Part shown: in pieces, positions 37,891-47,015 of the stretch | Layout of the letters: every line of letters starts with the position of its first letter | Numbering within the stretch: position 1 is the first letter of the stretch | Source of the DNA: Mongoliimonas terrestris | GTDB taxonomy: Bacteria; Pseudomonadota; Alphaproteobacteria; Rhizobiales; Pleomorphomonadaceae | NCBI RefSeq assembly: GCF_001927285.1 | Contig: NZ_MSIG01000003.1 | Span: 186,001 to 250,000, forward strand | DNA length: 64,000 nt | Direction: 5' to 3' | Program-made: the position numbers and the translations under genes | Notes under the pieces: model-generated | What the model was told of the DNA's origin: nothing | Database searches by the model: none | The model's input: the letters and a program-made list of their open reading frames with translations, nothing else

Positions 37891-38520
37891 TCAGGACGGC
37901 GGTGCGGCGGCGGTCGTCGCCGCGTCGTCGAGGGCGGTGGCCCTCTGGTGTGCCGGCCGCTCCTTCATGCGCGCCCCGTAGGCCTCGAACGCCGGGCGCG
38001 CTTCGATGCTGCCGAAGCCGAGGCCCCAGAGGATGTGCGAGCCCACGTAGACGTCGGCGGCGCTGAACCGGTCGCCCGCCACGAAGGCGTGGCGGGTCAC
38101 GGCCATCTCCAGCGTGTCCATCATGGTGGCGAAGCTGCCGTATCCCACCATGCCGCGCCTTTCCGGCGGCACCTCGACGCCGAGGGCGCGGTTGACGATG
38201 GCCTGCTCCAAGGGGCCCGCCGCGAAGAAGAGCCAGCGGTAGTAGTCCGCGCGGGCCGACGGCGCCGGCGCGAGGCCGGCGTCCGGAAAGGCGTCCGCCA
38301 GATAGGCGCAGATGGCCGCGCACTCGGTCACCACGGCGTCGCCGTGCACGATCGCCGGCACCTTGCCGAGCGGGTTGGTGGCCCGGTAGGCGTCCGTCTT
38401 CATGGGCGGACCGAAGGGCACGATCTCCGTCCGGTAGTCCACCCCGGTCTCCTCCAGCATCCAGCGGGCGATCCGGCCGCGCGACATGGGGTTGGTGTAG
38501 AGCACGAGCGTGTCGGTCAT
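37891..38520 (-). CDS. Glutathione S-transferase family protein
   Basis: The 209-residue protein has an N-terminal thioredoxin-like domain (LVLYTNPMSRGRIARWMLEE) with the glutathione-binding NPLGKVPAIVHGD and then VVTECAAICAYLADAF, and an all-helical C-terminal domain. The Ser in NPMSRGR is a likely catalytic residue, as in beta or nu-like classes. The substrate is unknown. GAGGAGGG stands just before the ATG at 38520. It is divergent from the LysE-family exporter gene. Confidence 0.88.
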   Translation of the reverse strand: MTDTLVLYTNPMSRGRIARWMLEETGVDYRTEIVPFGPPMKTDAYRATNPLGKVPAIVHGDAVVTECAAICAYLADAFPDAGLAPAPSARADYYRWLFFAAGPLEQAIVNRALGVEVPPERRGMVGYGSFATMMDTLEMAVTRHAFVAGDRFSAADVYVGSHILWGLGFGSIEARPAFEAYGARMKERPAHQRATALDDAATTAAAPPS

Positions 38521-38596
38521 CGGATCCCTCCTCAGGATACTTGGACCGGGAGGATGACAGAGCGGGTCGGGACGGTCGAGCGTGGCGCTGCAGACT

Positions 38597-38615
38597 GCTG
38601 ACTTCTTCTGTCAGC
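38597..38615. promoter_or_regulatory. Inverted repeat between the GST and LysE-family genes
   Basis: GCTGAC and GTCAGC flank a 7-base spacer (TTCTTCT). It lies in the 168-bp divergent gap and could be an operator for either gene; no regulator gene is adjacent. Confidence 0.3.
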
Positions 38616-38688
38616 TGCACGGGATGATCTGCTGAACGCCTCGCGTCGGTCCGGTCGGACCGGCGATCCGGAGGGTGCGGAGACCCCA

Positions 38689-39333
38689 ATGACCTACACC
38701 GACACGCTTGCCCTCTTCTTCGTGCTGTTGCTCGGGATCATCGTGATCCCCGGCATGGACATGGTATTCGTTATGGCGAATGCGATCACCGGCGGACGTC
38801 GTCTGGGCTTCGCCGCCACCGGAGGGATCACGGCCGGGGGCGCCGTGCATACCGCTTTCGGCGCGATGGGCGTCGGCGTGCTCGCCCGCTGGATGCCGGC
38901 GCTCCTGCCGATCGTGCTCTACGCGGGCGCCGCCTACATGGCCTGGATCGGCATCTCCCTCGTCCGCAGCACCATCACCCTCGGACCGGTCGGCCGGGTC
39001 GCACTTCGCCGGCCAAGCGTGGTCTTCGTCCAGGGCCTGACGACCTGCCTCTTGAACCCGAAGGCCTATCTCTTCGTGTTTTCCGTCTATCCGCAGTTTC
39101 TCCAGCCCGCGTTCGGACCGATCTGGCGTCAGGCGATCGTGCTCGGCCTGCTCACGGCCGTCGTCCAGGTCGGCGTCTACGGCGCAGTCGCGATCGGTGC
39201 CGCGAGAGCCGGGTCGGCGATGGCCACCCGGCCAGGACTCATCACCTGGTCCGCGCGTATTGCCGGCGTGCTCTTCGTCGTCGCCGCCATCGCGCTCGTC
39301 CTGGAAAGCCGGACCGCACCGCCCGGCCCTTGA
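38689..39333 (+). CDS. LysE/RhtB family amino acid exporter
   Basis: The 214-residue membrane protein has about six helices and the RhtB-type N-terminus (LALFFVLLLGIIVIPGMDMV, then ANAITGGRRLGFAATGGITA). This family exports amino acids or their derivatives. The substrate cannot be assigned. The stop codon lies inside the FixK box of ccoG, so the exporter gene runs right up to the cco promoter. Confidence 0.88.
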   Translation: MTYTDTLALFFVLLLGIIVIPGMDMVFVMANAITGGRRLGFAATGGITAGGAVHTAFGAMGVGVLARWMPALLPIVLYAGAAYMAWIGISLVRSTITLGPVGRVALRRPSVVFVQGLTTCLLNPKAYLFVFSVYPQFLQPAFGPIWRQAIVLGLLTAVVQVGVYGAVAIGAARAGSAMATRPGLITWSARIAGVLFVVAAIALVLESRTAPPGP

Positions 39334-39343
39334 CCAGAATCAA
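39330..39343 (+). promoter_or_regulatory. FixK/FNR box of ccoGHIS
   Basis: The site TTGACCAGAATCAA fits TTGAY-N4-RTCAA exactly. It overlaps the stop codon of the LysE-family gene (39331-39333) and stands 90 bp before the ccoG ATG. A transcription start near 39378 would give the standard -41.5 spacing. Confidence 0.9.
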
Positions 39344-39432
39344 TGCCGCGTCCGCCGAGACCGGTCAAAGTGCCATCCTGCGGGCCGGGGTGGACGGAAA
39401 TGCCTCGGTCCGCGACGAGGAGTGCTGGTGAC

Positions 39433-40884
39433 ATGACGGTCCACAACAAGGAGGCCGAAGCTTCGGGCGACGTCCTCTATGCGTCGGCGAAGAAGATCTA
39501 TCCGGCGGCGGTGCACGGGCGCCTGCGCACGATCAAGTGGGCGGTGCTCTTCATCACGCTCGGCATCTACTATTTTCTGCCGTTCGTGCGCTGGGACCGC
39601 GGACCGAACGCGCCCGATCAGGCCGTTCTGATCGACCTTGAAGGCCGCCGCGCCTATTTCTTCTTCATCGAGATCTGGCCGCAGGAGGTCTACTACATCA
39701 CCGGGCTCCTGGTGCTGGCGGCCGTCACGCTCTTCCTGATGAACGCCGTCGCCGGACGCGTCTGGTGCGGCTACCTCTGCCCGCAGACGGTGTGGACGGA
39801 CCTCTTCCTCTGGGTGGAGCGGGTCACAGAAGGCGACCGGCGCGACCGCATCCTCCTCGACAAGGCGCCGTGGAGCGTCGACAAGGCCGTCCGCCGCACC
39901 GCAAAGCACGCCGGCTGGCTCTTCATCGCCTGGTGGACCGGCGGCGCCTGGGTGCTCTACTTCGCCGACGCGCCGACGCTCGTCTGGCAGATGATGATCG
40001 GCACCGCGCCGCTGGCCGTCTACGTTTGGATCGGCATCCTGACCTTCACCACCTACACGCTCGCCGGCCACATGCGCGAGCAGGTCTGCCTCTACATGTG
40101 CCCCTGGCCGCGCATCCAGGCGGCGCTGACGGACGAATGGGCGCTCAACGTCACCTACCGGGCCGACCGGGGCGAGCCGCGCACCTCCGTGAAGCACGCG
40201 GAGAAGATGCGGACCGCCGGCGAGAAGGCGGGCGACTGCATCGACTGCTTCGCCTGCGTGCACGCCTGCCCGACCGGCGTCGACATCCGCGACGGCAGCC
40301 AGCTCGGCTGCATCCAGTGCGGCCTCTGCATCGACGCCTGCGACACCATGATGGAGAAGGTCGGCCGCGAGCCGGGCCTCATCGGCTACGACACCGACAT
40401 GAACACCGCCCGGCGCGAAGCCGGCAAGCCGCCGATCTACCGCATCGTTCGGCCGCGCACGGTGCTCTACGTGGCCGTGATGGCGCTGGTCGGCGCGGTG
40501 ATGCTCTACGGTCTCGCCACCCGGTCGTTCGAGGACGTGAACGTGCTGCACGACCGCAACCCGATCGCGGTGCGCCTCTCCGACGGCGGCGTGCGCAACG
40601 GCTACACGGTGCGCCTCTTCAACAAGCGGACGGAGCCGCGCTCCTTCACCTTGGCGGTGGAAGGCCTGCCGAACGGGTCGGTGATCGACGCGGTGGGCGT
40701 TGAGGAGCGGGTCAACGGCGCGCCGCTCGTCTCCGTACCGCCGGACACCACCCGCGAGGTGCGGGTGCACCTGGCGGTGCCGTCCGGCAGCGTGACGGAG
40801 GACTCCACCACGGTGACCTTCCGCATCGTCGACATCGCCAGCGGCGCCACCGCCACCGCGCGCGACTTCTTCAAGCTGCCCTGA
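39433..40884 (+). CDS. ccoG: Cytochrome c oxidase accessory protein CcoG (FixG)
   Basis: The 483-residue inner-membrane protein has several helices, a WCGYLCPQTVWTDLF motif in the membrane part and a ferredoxin-type region with eight cysteines: CIDCFACVHACPTG and CIQCGLCIDACDTM. A C-terminal Ig-like periplasmic domain follows (VRLFNKRTEPRSFTLAVEGL). CcoG reduces copper(II) for delivery to the CuB site of cbb3 oxidase. ATG 39433 is the family-like start. It is the first gene of ccoGHIS, downstream of a FixK box. Confidence 0.95.
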   Translation: MTVHNKEAEASGDVLYASAKKIYPAAVHGRLRTIKWAVLFITLGIYYFLPFVRWDRGPNAPDQAVLIDLEGRRAYFFFIEIWPQEVYYITGLLVLAAVTLFLMNAVAGRVWCGYLCPQTVWTDLFLWVERVTEGDRRDRILLDKAPWSVDKAVRRTAKHAGWLFIAWWTGGAWVLYFADAPTLVWQMMIGTAPLAVYVWIGILTFTTYTLAGHMREQVCLYMCPWPRIQAALTDEWALNVTYRADRGEPRTSVKHAEKMRTAGEKAGDCIDCFACVHACPTGVDIRDGSQLGCIQCGLCIDACDTMMEKVGREPGLIGYDTDMNTARREAGKPPIYRIVRPRTVLYVAVMALVGAVMLYGLATRSFEDVNVLHDRNPIAVRLSDGGVRNGYTVRLFNKRTEPRSFTLAVEGLPNGSVIDAVGVEERVNGAPLVSVPPDTTREVRVHLAVPSGSVTEDSTTVTFRIVDIASGATATARDFFKLP

Positions 40885-40967
40885 CGAAACGGCGGTCGGC
40901 GCGCTCCTTGGAAAGGGGCGCGCCGACCGGCCCCGTCCCGTTCCCTTCGCCTGGAAAGACCCTTCTC

Positions 40968-41471
40968 ATGTCCGCTCGCACCGTCTCCGCCGATCGACCT
41001 TTCACCGGCGCCCGCATGCTGGCCTGGATGGTGGGCTTCTTCGCCGTCATCTTCGCGGCCAACGCGGTCCTGATCTACTATGCGCTCACCTCCTTCCCCG
41101 GGTTGGAGGTCGCGAGTTCGTACAAGGCCGGCCAGCAGTATGCCGCCGAGGTGGACGCCGCCCGGGCGCAGACCGCCCGGCACTGGTCGGTGGACGTGAA
41201 GGCTCTGGCGGCCGACGGCGGCGCGGCCGTGACCGCCACGTTCCTCGGCGCCGACGGCCGGCCGGAGCGCGGCCTCACGGTCACCGCCGAGATGCAGCAC
41301 CCGACCGCCTCCAACCACGACCGGCAGATCGCCCTCGCCGAAGTCGCCGGCGGGTCCTACGCGGCCACGGTTCCGGAGGTCGGGTCCGGCCGCTGGCTCC
41401 TGGTGCTGGAGGCAAGCCGCGACGGCGAGCGCCTGTTCCGCAGCCGCAACCCCGTCTTCCTGGCGCCCTGA
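40968..41471 (+). CDS. ccoH: cbb3 oxidase assembly protein FixH/CcoH
   Basis: The 167-residue protein has one N-terminal membrane helix (MVGFFAVIFAANAVLIYYAL) and a periplasmic beta-sandwich, as in FixH. The motif GLEVASSYKAGQQYAAEV is typical. It is needed for assembly of the cbb3 oxidase, probably through contact with subunits or the copper pump. ATG 40968 fits the family length better than 40908. It lies between ccoG and ccoI. Confidence 0.9.
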   Translation: MSARTVSADRPFTGARMLAWMVGFFAVIFAANAVLIYYALTSFPGLEVASSYKAGQQYAAEVDAARAQTARHWSVDVKALAADGGAAVTATFLGADGRPERGLTVTAEMQHPTASNHDRQIALAEVAGGSYAATVPEVGSGRWLLVLEASRDGERLFRSRNPVFLAP

Positions 41472-41597
41472 TCCAGCGCATACCGCCGACGGCGCGACCG
41501 CCGGCCCGCATCATCGGCCCCGGGCACCGTCCGGGGCCTTCATGCCACCCTCGCCGAGCCCTGGTCCCGAACCCTGCTTGAGAAGGCCCGAAGGTCG

Positions 41598-43901
41598 ATG
41601 TCGACGCTCGCCACCCCGCCCGTCCTCGCTGCCGCCGCCACGGTCGCCGCCCCGCGCCGCGACTGGGAGGCCTTCACCACCGCCGAGCCGGACGGCCGGC
41701 GCCGGCTGACGCTCGCCGTGGAGGGCATCACCTGCGCGGCCTGCATGGGCGACATCGAGCGCGGGCTGATCCGGATGCCGGGCGTCCACGGCGCGCGCGT
41801 CAACCTCGCCAACCGGCGCGTGGCGGTGATCTACGACCCGTCCGCGGCGAACCCGGACGCCATCCTGGCCCGCATGGAGGCGATCCACTATCCGGCGCGG
41901 CCGTTCGACCCGGCCGGCCTGGCGCGCCCGTCCGACGAGAGCCGGCGGCTCCTGCGCTGCCTCGGCGTCGCCGGCTTCGGCGCCATGAACGTGATGCTGA
42001 TGTCGGTCTCCGTCTGGTCGGGCAACGTCACCGACATCACGCCGGAGACGCGCGACTTCTTCCATTTCATGTCGGCGCTGATCGCCATCCCGTGCGTCGC
42101 CTACGCGGGCGCGCCCTTCTACGGCAGCGCCTTCCAGGCGATCCGCCGGCGCGCGGTGAACATGGACGTGCCGATCGCCATCGGGGTGACGCTCGCCATG
42201 GCGCTCTCCATCGTCAACACGCTCACCCACCAAACCGAAGCCTTCTTCGATTCGGCGCTGATGCTGCTCTTCTTCCTGCTGCTCGGCCGCTATCTGGACG
42301 AGGCCATGCGCCGGCGCACCGCCATCGAGGCGGAGACGCTCGCCGTCCTCAAGGCCGACAGCGCCGTGCGGATCGAGCCGGACGGCAGCCTCGTGGAACT
42401 GCCGCTGTCGCGCATCCGCCCGGGCGACCGGGTGCTGGTGCGCCCCGGCGAGAAGGTGCCGGTGGACGGCCGGGTGGAGACCGGTGCCTCGGAGATCGAC
42501 ACCAGCCTCGTCACCGGCGAGACGTTGCCCGCCAAGGTGACGCCCGGCGACATGGTGCACGCCGGCACGGTGAACGGCTTCGGCAGCCTGGTGGTGGACG
42601 TCACCGCCGCCGCCGAAGGCACGCTGGTGGCCGAGATCGAGCGGCTGATCGGGGAGGCGGAGAGCGCCAAGTCGGCCCGGCTGCGGCTGGCGGACCGGGC
42701 GGCCCGGCTCTACGCGCCCGTCGTCCATTCGGCCGCGGCGCTCACCTTTGTCGGCTGGATGCTCGCCGGCCTGCCGTGGAACGACAGCCTCGTGATCGCC
42801 ATCGCGGTGCTCATCATCACCTGCCCGTGCGCCCTCGCGCTCGCCATTCCGGCAGTGCAGGTGGTGGCGGCCGGGCGCCTCTTCCGCAACGGCGTGCTCC
42901 TCAACGCCGGCGACGCCATCGAGCGGCTCGCCTCGGTGGACACGGTGGTGTTCGACAAGACCGGCACGCTGACGACGCCGGAACCCACCCTCGTCGGACC
43001 CGACGTGGTGGACAAGGACGTGTTCCGCCGGGCCGCCACCGTGGCGCTGGCGAGCCGCCATCCGCTCGCCCGTGCGCTCGCCAAGGCCGGCGGCGCGGTG
43101 AAGCCCGCCGAGCGGGTCGTCGAGCACCCGGGCGAGGGTGTGGAGGCGGAGGTCGACGGGCGCGCCGTGCGGCTCGGCAGCCTGGATTTCTGCGCCGTCT
43201 CCCAGGCCCGCCGCCTGATGGCCCGCAGCCTCAACCCCACCGCGTCCTTCATCGCCTATCGGGAGGGCACCGCCGAGCCGGTGGTGTTCGCCCTCGCCCA
43301 GACGCTGCGCGCCGACGCGGTGCTGACGGTTGCGGCACTCCGCAAGCTCGGCTGCGCCGTGGAGATCCTCTCCGGCGACCGGTCGGAGGCTGTGGCGGAG
43401 GTCGCCCGCGTGCTCCACGTGGAGCGCTATCTGGCCGAGGTGACCCCGGCGGCGAAGATCGCCCGCCTGGAGGCGCTGAAGGCGGAGGGCCGCACGGTGC
43501 TGATGGTGGGCGACGGCCTCAACGACGCGCCGTCGCTCGCCGCCGCCCATGTGTCCCTCTCGCCGGTGAGCGGCGCCCATCTCGCCCAGGCGGCCGCCGA
43601 CGCGGTCTTCCTCGGCGAGCGGCTGGCGCCGGTCCGGGTCGCCCTGGAGGTGGCGCGGGCGGCGCGGGCGCTGATGGCGCAGAACCTCTGGATCGCGGTC
43701 GTCTACAACGCGTTCGCGGTGCCGATCGCCGTCGCCGGCCACGTGACGCCGCTCGTCGCCGCGCTCGCCATGTCGGGCTCGTCGCTGATCGTGACGCTGA
43801 ACGCCCTCCGCCTCCGCCGCATCGCCAAGCCGCCGGAGATCCGCCCCGCCGCCCCGGCTGCGTGCCCGGCGCCGGCCCTCACCGAAGGATCCCGTCGATG
43901 A
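41598..43901 (+). CDS. ccoI: Copper-transporting P-type ATPase FixI/CcoI
   Basis: The 767-residue pump has an N-terminal heavy-metal-associated domain with the metal site GITCAACMGDIERGL (Cys46, Cys49), eight predicted membrane helices, the intramembrane metal motif CPCALALAIP near residue 409, the phosphorylated Asp in FDKTGTLTTPE near 453 and the hinge GDGLNDAPSL near 637. It exports copper(I) to the periplasm for the CuB centre of cbb3 oxidase. Its stop overlaps the ccoS start (ATGA), a sign of coupled translation. Confidence 0.95.
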   Translation: MSTLATPPVLAAAATVAAPRRDWEAFTTAEPDGRRRLTLAVEGITCAACMGDIERGLIRMPGVHGARVNLANRRVAVIYDPSAANPDAILARMEAIHYPARPFDPAGLARPSDESRRLLRCLGVAGFGAMNVMLMSVSVWSGNVTDITPETRDFFHFMSALIAIPCVAYAGAPFYGSAFQAIRRRAVNMDVPIAIGVTLAMALSIVNTLTHQTEAFFDSALMLLFFLLLGRYLDEAMRRRTAIEAETLAVLKADSAVRIEPDGSLVELPLSRIRPGDRVLVRPGEKVPVDGRVETGASEIDTSLVTGETLPAKVTPGDMVHAGTVNGFGSLVVDVTAAAEGTLVAEIERLIGEAESAKSARLRLADRAARLYAPVVHSAAALTFVGWMLAGLPWNDSLVIAIAVLIITCPCALALAIPAVQVVAAGRLFRNGVLLNAGDAIERLASVDTVVFDKTGTLTTPEPTLVGPDVVDKDVFRRAATVALASRHPLARALAKAGGAVKPAERVVEHPGEGVEAEVDGRAVRLGSLDFCAVSQARRLMARSLNPTASFIAYREGTAEPVVFALAQTLRADAVLTVAALRKLGCAVEILSGDRSEAVAEVARVLHVERYLAEVTPAAKIARLEALKAEGRTVLMVGDGLNDAPSLAAAHVSLSPVSGAHLAQAAADAVFLGERLAPVRVALEVARAARALMAQNLWIAVVYNAFAVPIAVAGHVTPLVAALAMSGSSLIVTLNALRLRRIAKPPEIRPAAPAACPAPALTEGSRR

Positions 43902-44041
43902 GCATCCTCCTCTACCTCGTCCCCATCGCCCTCACCCTCGGCCTCCTCGGCCTCGTGGGCTTCCTCTGGTCGTTGCGCACCAACCAGTACGAGGACCTGG
44001 ACGGCGCCGCCTGGCGGGCGATCCAGGACGACGATCTGTGA
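43898..44041 (+). CDS. ccoS: cbb3 oxidase maturation protein CcoS (FixS)
   Basis: This 47-residue protein (starts MSILLYLVPIAL, ends RAIQDDDL) has one membrane helix with the typical GFLWSLRTNQYEDLDG turn after it. CcoS is needed for cofactor insertion into CcoN. The ATG overlaps the last base pairs of ccoI by four bases. It ends the ccoGHIS operon. Confidence 0.95.
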   Translation: MSILLYLVPIALTLGLLGLVGFLWSLRTNQYEDLDGAAWRAIQDDDL

Positions 44042-44173
44042 GGGAGGAGGAGGGGACTGGCCGCGTCGACCAGCGTGCTCGTCACTTTCCCGGTGTCCAT
44101 TTGGTGCAGTCGCCTTGTTGCCGCGCCGCTGCCGCGCTAGCATTGAGAATGCCAACCTGGACGGGAGCCGCCG

Positions 44174-44428
44174 ATGGCCCGCACCGTAACCCTTGATGAT
44201 CTCTCGGAGGACATTGCGCGCCATTTTGTCGAGAGCGGCCAGCATCCCACCGTGGAAGCGGTCGTCGCTGCCGCTCTCGGGGCTCTAGCTGACGCCGATC
44301 CGGACTTGACCGAACTTCGTCGCCTAATCGCCGAGGGCGAGGCGAGCGAAGATGATGGGGAATGGGATCAGGAGGCTTTTTTGAAACGTGCTCACGCACG
44401 TCTTGAAGGTCGATCCGCTGCGGAATGA
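44174..44428 (+). CDS. ParD-like antitoxin
   Basis: The 84-residue protein has a short N-terminal DNA-binding-like part (ARTVTLDDLSEDIARHFVES), then an acidic flexible tail, as in ParD/CopG antitoxins that bind DNA as dimers and wrap the toxin with the C-terminal part. A GGGAG stands before the ATG. Its stop overlaps the toxin start (ATGA), the usual antitoxin-first order of type II pairs. Confidence 0.84.
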   Translation: MARTVTLDDLSEDIARHFVESGQHPTVEAVVAAALGALADADPDLTELRRLIAEGEASEDDGEWDQEAFLKRAHARLEGRSAAE

Positions 44429-44721
44429 CCAGCAGCGTCAGGGTCCGCCGAAGTGCGAACCGCGATCTCGACGCGATCTGGGACTGGATCGCAGCCGATG
44501 ATCCAATCGCTGCGACCCAATTTGTCGACAAGATCAACACGTGCTTCCAGATAATCGCGGCTCATCCACGAATTGGCCCTGAACAGCCGCGGCTCGGGCG
44601 ACGCGTGCGGTACCATCCCGTTGGCGAATACCTGATCTACTATGTTCCGACGCAAAAGGGCGTCGACATAATCCGGGTCATTCACGGTGCCCGACGCAGG
44701 CTTCGCGGCGTTATTACATGA
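44425..44721 (+). CDS. ParE/RelE-superfamily toxin
   Basis: The 98-residue protein has the RelE/ParE fold: VRVRRSANRDLDAIWDWIAA, AHPRIGPEQPRLGRRVRYHP, then EYLIYYVPTQKGVDIIRVIH. The HPRIG phrase and the lack of RelE catalytic residues point to the ParE side, which poisons DNA gyrase, though the target is not proven. It is coupled to the antitoxin gene and followed 12 bp later by a strong terminator. Confidence 0.86.
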   Translation: MTSSVRVRRSANRDLDAIWDWIAADDPIAATQFVDKINTCFQIIAAHPRIGPEQPRLGRRVRYHPVGEYLIYYVPTQKGVDIIRVIHGARRRLRGVIT

Positions 44722-44733
44722 ACCGTCCCAACG

Positions 44734-44761
44734 AAAAAAGGCGCCACAGTGGGCGCCTTTT
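44734..44761. terminator. Bidirectional rho-independent terminator between the toxin gene and hemA
   Basis: The stem AAAAGGCGCC / GGCGCCTTTT (10 bp) has the loop ACAGTG and is flanked by A and T tracts on both sides, so it can stop both the + strand toxin transcript and the minus strand hemA transcript, which ends at 44785. Confidence 0.9.
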
Positions 44762-44784
44762 CCTCGGTCACGCGTGTGACGCGC

Positions 44785-46065
44785 TCAGCCGCCCGCCGCG
44801 CGGAAGATCTGGCGGCGGATTACCACGCCGTCGTCCTCGTCGGCCACGGTCTGCGGGGTGTTGAGGGGCAGGCCGAGGGTCTGCCACACGTCCACCAGGG
44901 CTTCGGCCAGATGGTCGACGAGGCCGTCGTGGTGGTAGGGCGTCGGCGTGATGCGCAGCCGCTCGGTGCCGCGCGGCACCGTCGGATAGTTGATCGGCTG
45001 GATGTAGATGCCGTGCTTTTCCAGAAGGATGTCGGACGCCTGCTTGCAGAGGTCCGGATTGCCGACGAGCACCGGCACGATGTGGGTCTCGCTCGGCATC
45101 ACCGGCAGGCCGGCGGCGGCGAGAACGGCCTTGGTGCGGCCGGCCTGGCGCTGGTGCGCCTCGCGCTCGGCCTGGCTCGCCTTCAGATGGCGAATGGAGG
45201 CGGCGGCGGCGGCGCAGAGGCCGGGCGGCAGGGCGGTGGTGAAGATGAAGCCGGGCGCGTAGGAGCGCACCGCGTCGACGAGAGCCGAGGTACCGGCGAT
45301 GTAACCGCCCATGGTGCCGTAGGCCTTGGCGAGGGTGCCCTCGATGACGTCGATGCGGTCCATCACGCCGTCGCGCTCGCAGATGCCGGCGCCGCGCGGG
45401 CCGTACATGCCGACCGCGTGCACCTCGTCGATATAGGTGTAGGCGTTGTACTTGTCGGCGAGGTCGGCGATGCGCTCGATCGGCGCCACGTCGCCGTCCA
45501 TCGAATAGACGCTCTCGAACACGATCAGCTTGGCGCGCTCATGACCCGCTGCCTTGAGGAGATCCTCCAGGTGGCCGAGGTCGTTGTGGCGCCAGACCTG
45601 CTTGGCGGCGCCGGAGGAGCGCACGCCGTGGATCATGGAGGCGTGGTTGAGCTGGTCGGAGAGGATCAGGCAGTCCGGCAGCAGGCGGGCGATGGTGGAG
45701 ATGGCCGCCTCGTTGGAGACGTAGCCGGAGGTGAAGACGAGCGCCGCCTCTTTGCCGTGCAGGTCGGCAAGCTCGGCTTCCAACTGCACCAGCGGGTGGT
45801 TGGTGCCGGAGATGTTGCGGGTGCCGCCGGCGCCGGCGCCCATGCGGGCGGCCGTCTCGGTCATGGCGCCGATCACGGTCGGGTGCTGACCCATGCCCAG
45901 ATAATCGTTGGAGCACCACACGACGATGTCGCGGGTCTCGTCGCCGTGGTGCCAGTGGGCGTGGGGAAAGCGGCCGGCAATGCGCTCCAGGTCGGCGAAG
46001 ACGCGGTAGCGCTTCTCGTCCTTGAGGGCCCGCACCGCGTCTTGGAAGAATGTGGTGTAATCCAT
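44785..46065 (-). CDS. hemA: 5-Aminolevulinate synthase
   Basis: The 426-residue PLP enzyme condenses glycine and succinyl-CoA to 5-aminolevulinate, the first step of heme synthesis by the Shemin route of alphaproteobacteria. Visible family segments are [42 protein letters not shown] and the PLP lysine Lys247 in [14 protein letters not shown] perfect FixK site is 139-152 bp upstream of the start, so the gene should be induced when oxygen is low, together with hemN. Confidence 0.96.
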   Translation of the reverse strand: MDYTTFFQDAVRALKDEKRYRVFADLERIAGRFPHAHWHHGDETRDIVVWCSNDYLGMGQHPTVIGAMTETAARMGAGAGGTRNISGTNHPLVQLEAELADLHGKEAALVFTSGYVSNEAAISTIARLLPDCLILSDQLNHASMIHGVRSSGAAKQVWRHNDLGHLEDLLKAAGHERAKLIVFESVYSMDGDVAPIERIADLADKYNAYTYIDEVHAVGMYGPRGAGICERDGVMDRIDVIEGTLAKAYGTMGGYIAGTSALVDAVRSYAPGFIFTTALPPGLCAAAAASIRHLKASQAEREAHQRQAGRTKAVLAAAGLPVMPSETHIVPVLVGNPDLCKQASDILLEKHGIYIQPINYPTVPRGTERLRITPTPYHHDGLVDHLAEALVDVWQTLGLPLNTPQTVADEDDGVVIRRQIFRAAGG

Positions 46066-46203
46066 GATCCGATCCGTACCCCCCGGTCGCGCCCGTACTT
46101 ATACAGGCCCCGGTCCGCTGTCGAAAGTCGTTTTGAACGCCGACGCGCGAGACCCATTGGCACGCCGGAAACCGCAGAGAACCAGACTTTACATACGCCC
46201 GCC

Positions 46204-46217
46204 TTGATCGGCGTCAA
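46204..46217 (-). promoter_or_regulatory. FixK/FNR box of hemA
   Basis: The site TTGATCGGCGTCAA (+ strand) fits TTGAY-N4-RTCAA exactly. It lies in the 341-bp divergent gap between hemA and the receiver gene. A -41.5 position would put the hemA transcription start near 46169, with a leader of about 104 bases. The site could also influence the receiver gene on the + strand, 190 bp away. Confidence 0.88.
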
Positions 46218-46406
46218 CCAAACCGCGTCTACGGGCCGCAGGAGCCGACTGTCAACTGCCACCTATGACCAAACGGTTAGCAGCCTCGTCATATCCGTCA
46301 CGGTTCGGCGCATCGACGCAATCCGCCGCAGCCGCAGGACGCTTCGACCTAACCCGATGTTCACGATTGGATGGCAGGGTTCAAGGCCAGTCAAGGAGCG
46401 TTGCCC

Positions 46407-46901
46407 GTGCAACTCGATCTGTCGTCCCTGACCTTCCTGGTCGTGGAAGATAGCGCCTACATGCGAACCATCCTGCGCACCATGCTGCAGGGGTTCGGCG
46501 CGCGCCGCATCGTGGAGGCGGAAGACGGGGCGTCGGGCCTGGAGGCCATGGACCGGGCCAATCCGGACATCCTCATCCTCGACTGGGTGATGCCCATCCT
46601 GGACGGCGCCGACATGGTGCGCATGATCCGCTCGCCGTCGAACCCGTTCGCCTACATCCCCATCATCATGGTGACCGGCCACACCGAGCGCAGCCGCATC
46701 ATCGAAGCGCGCCGGCTCGGCATCCACGAGCTTCTCTGCAAGCCGATCTCGGCCAAGTCGCTCTACCAGCGGATCCAGAGCGTCATCCTGTCGCCGCGCG
46801 ACTTCGTGAAGACGCCCACCTATTTCGGCCCCGCCCCGCGCGAGATCCGCAACCGCCAGAACATCTGGCAGGTGAAGCCCGGCGAGACGAACGCCGCCTG
46901 A
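46407..46901 (+). CDS. CheY-like single-domain response regulator
   Basis: The 164-residue protein is a receiver domain with a C-terminal extension of about 40 residues. It has the pocket FLVVEDSAYMR, acceptor Asp59 in LILDWVMPILDG, switch Thr in IIMVTGHTE and Lys in ELLCKPISAKSL. The tail (VKTPTYFGPAPREIRNRQ) recurs in a group of alphaproteobacterial CheY-like proteins of unclear role. GTG 46407 is chosen because AAGGAG is eight bases upstream; ATG 46371 has no such site. It precedes the NAGGN cluster but is separated from it by 114 bp. Confidence 0.83.
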   Translation: MQLDLSSLTFLVVEDSAYMRTILRTMLQGFGARRIVEAEDGASGLEAMDRANPDILILDWVMPILDGADMVRMIRSPSNPFAYIPIIMVTGHTERSRIIEARRLGIHELLCKPISAKSLYQRIQSVILSPRDFVKTPTYFGPAPREIRNRQNIWQVKPGETNAA

Positions 46902-47015
46902 CGGCGCCGCGAACGCCCGTTTCACGGCGGATCAAGCTTCAGCTTTGTGGGAACCATCACGCCGCCCGGGCATTCCGTCCCATGTGTTCCCGAACCATGG
47001 AGACGGCGAAGCGCA

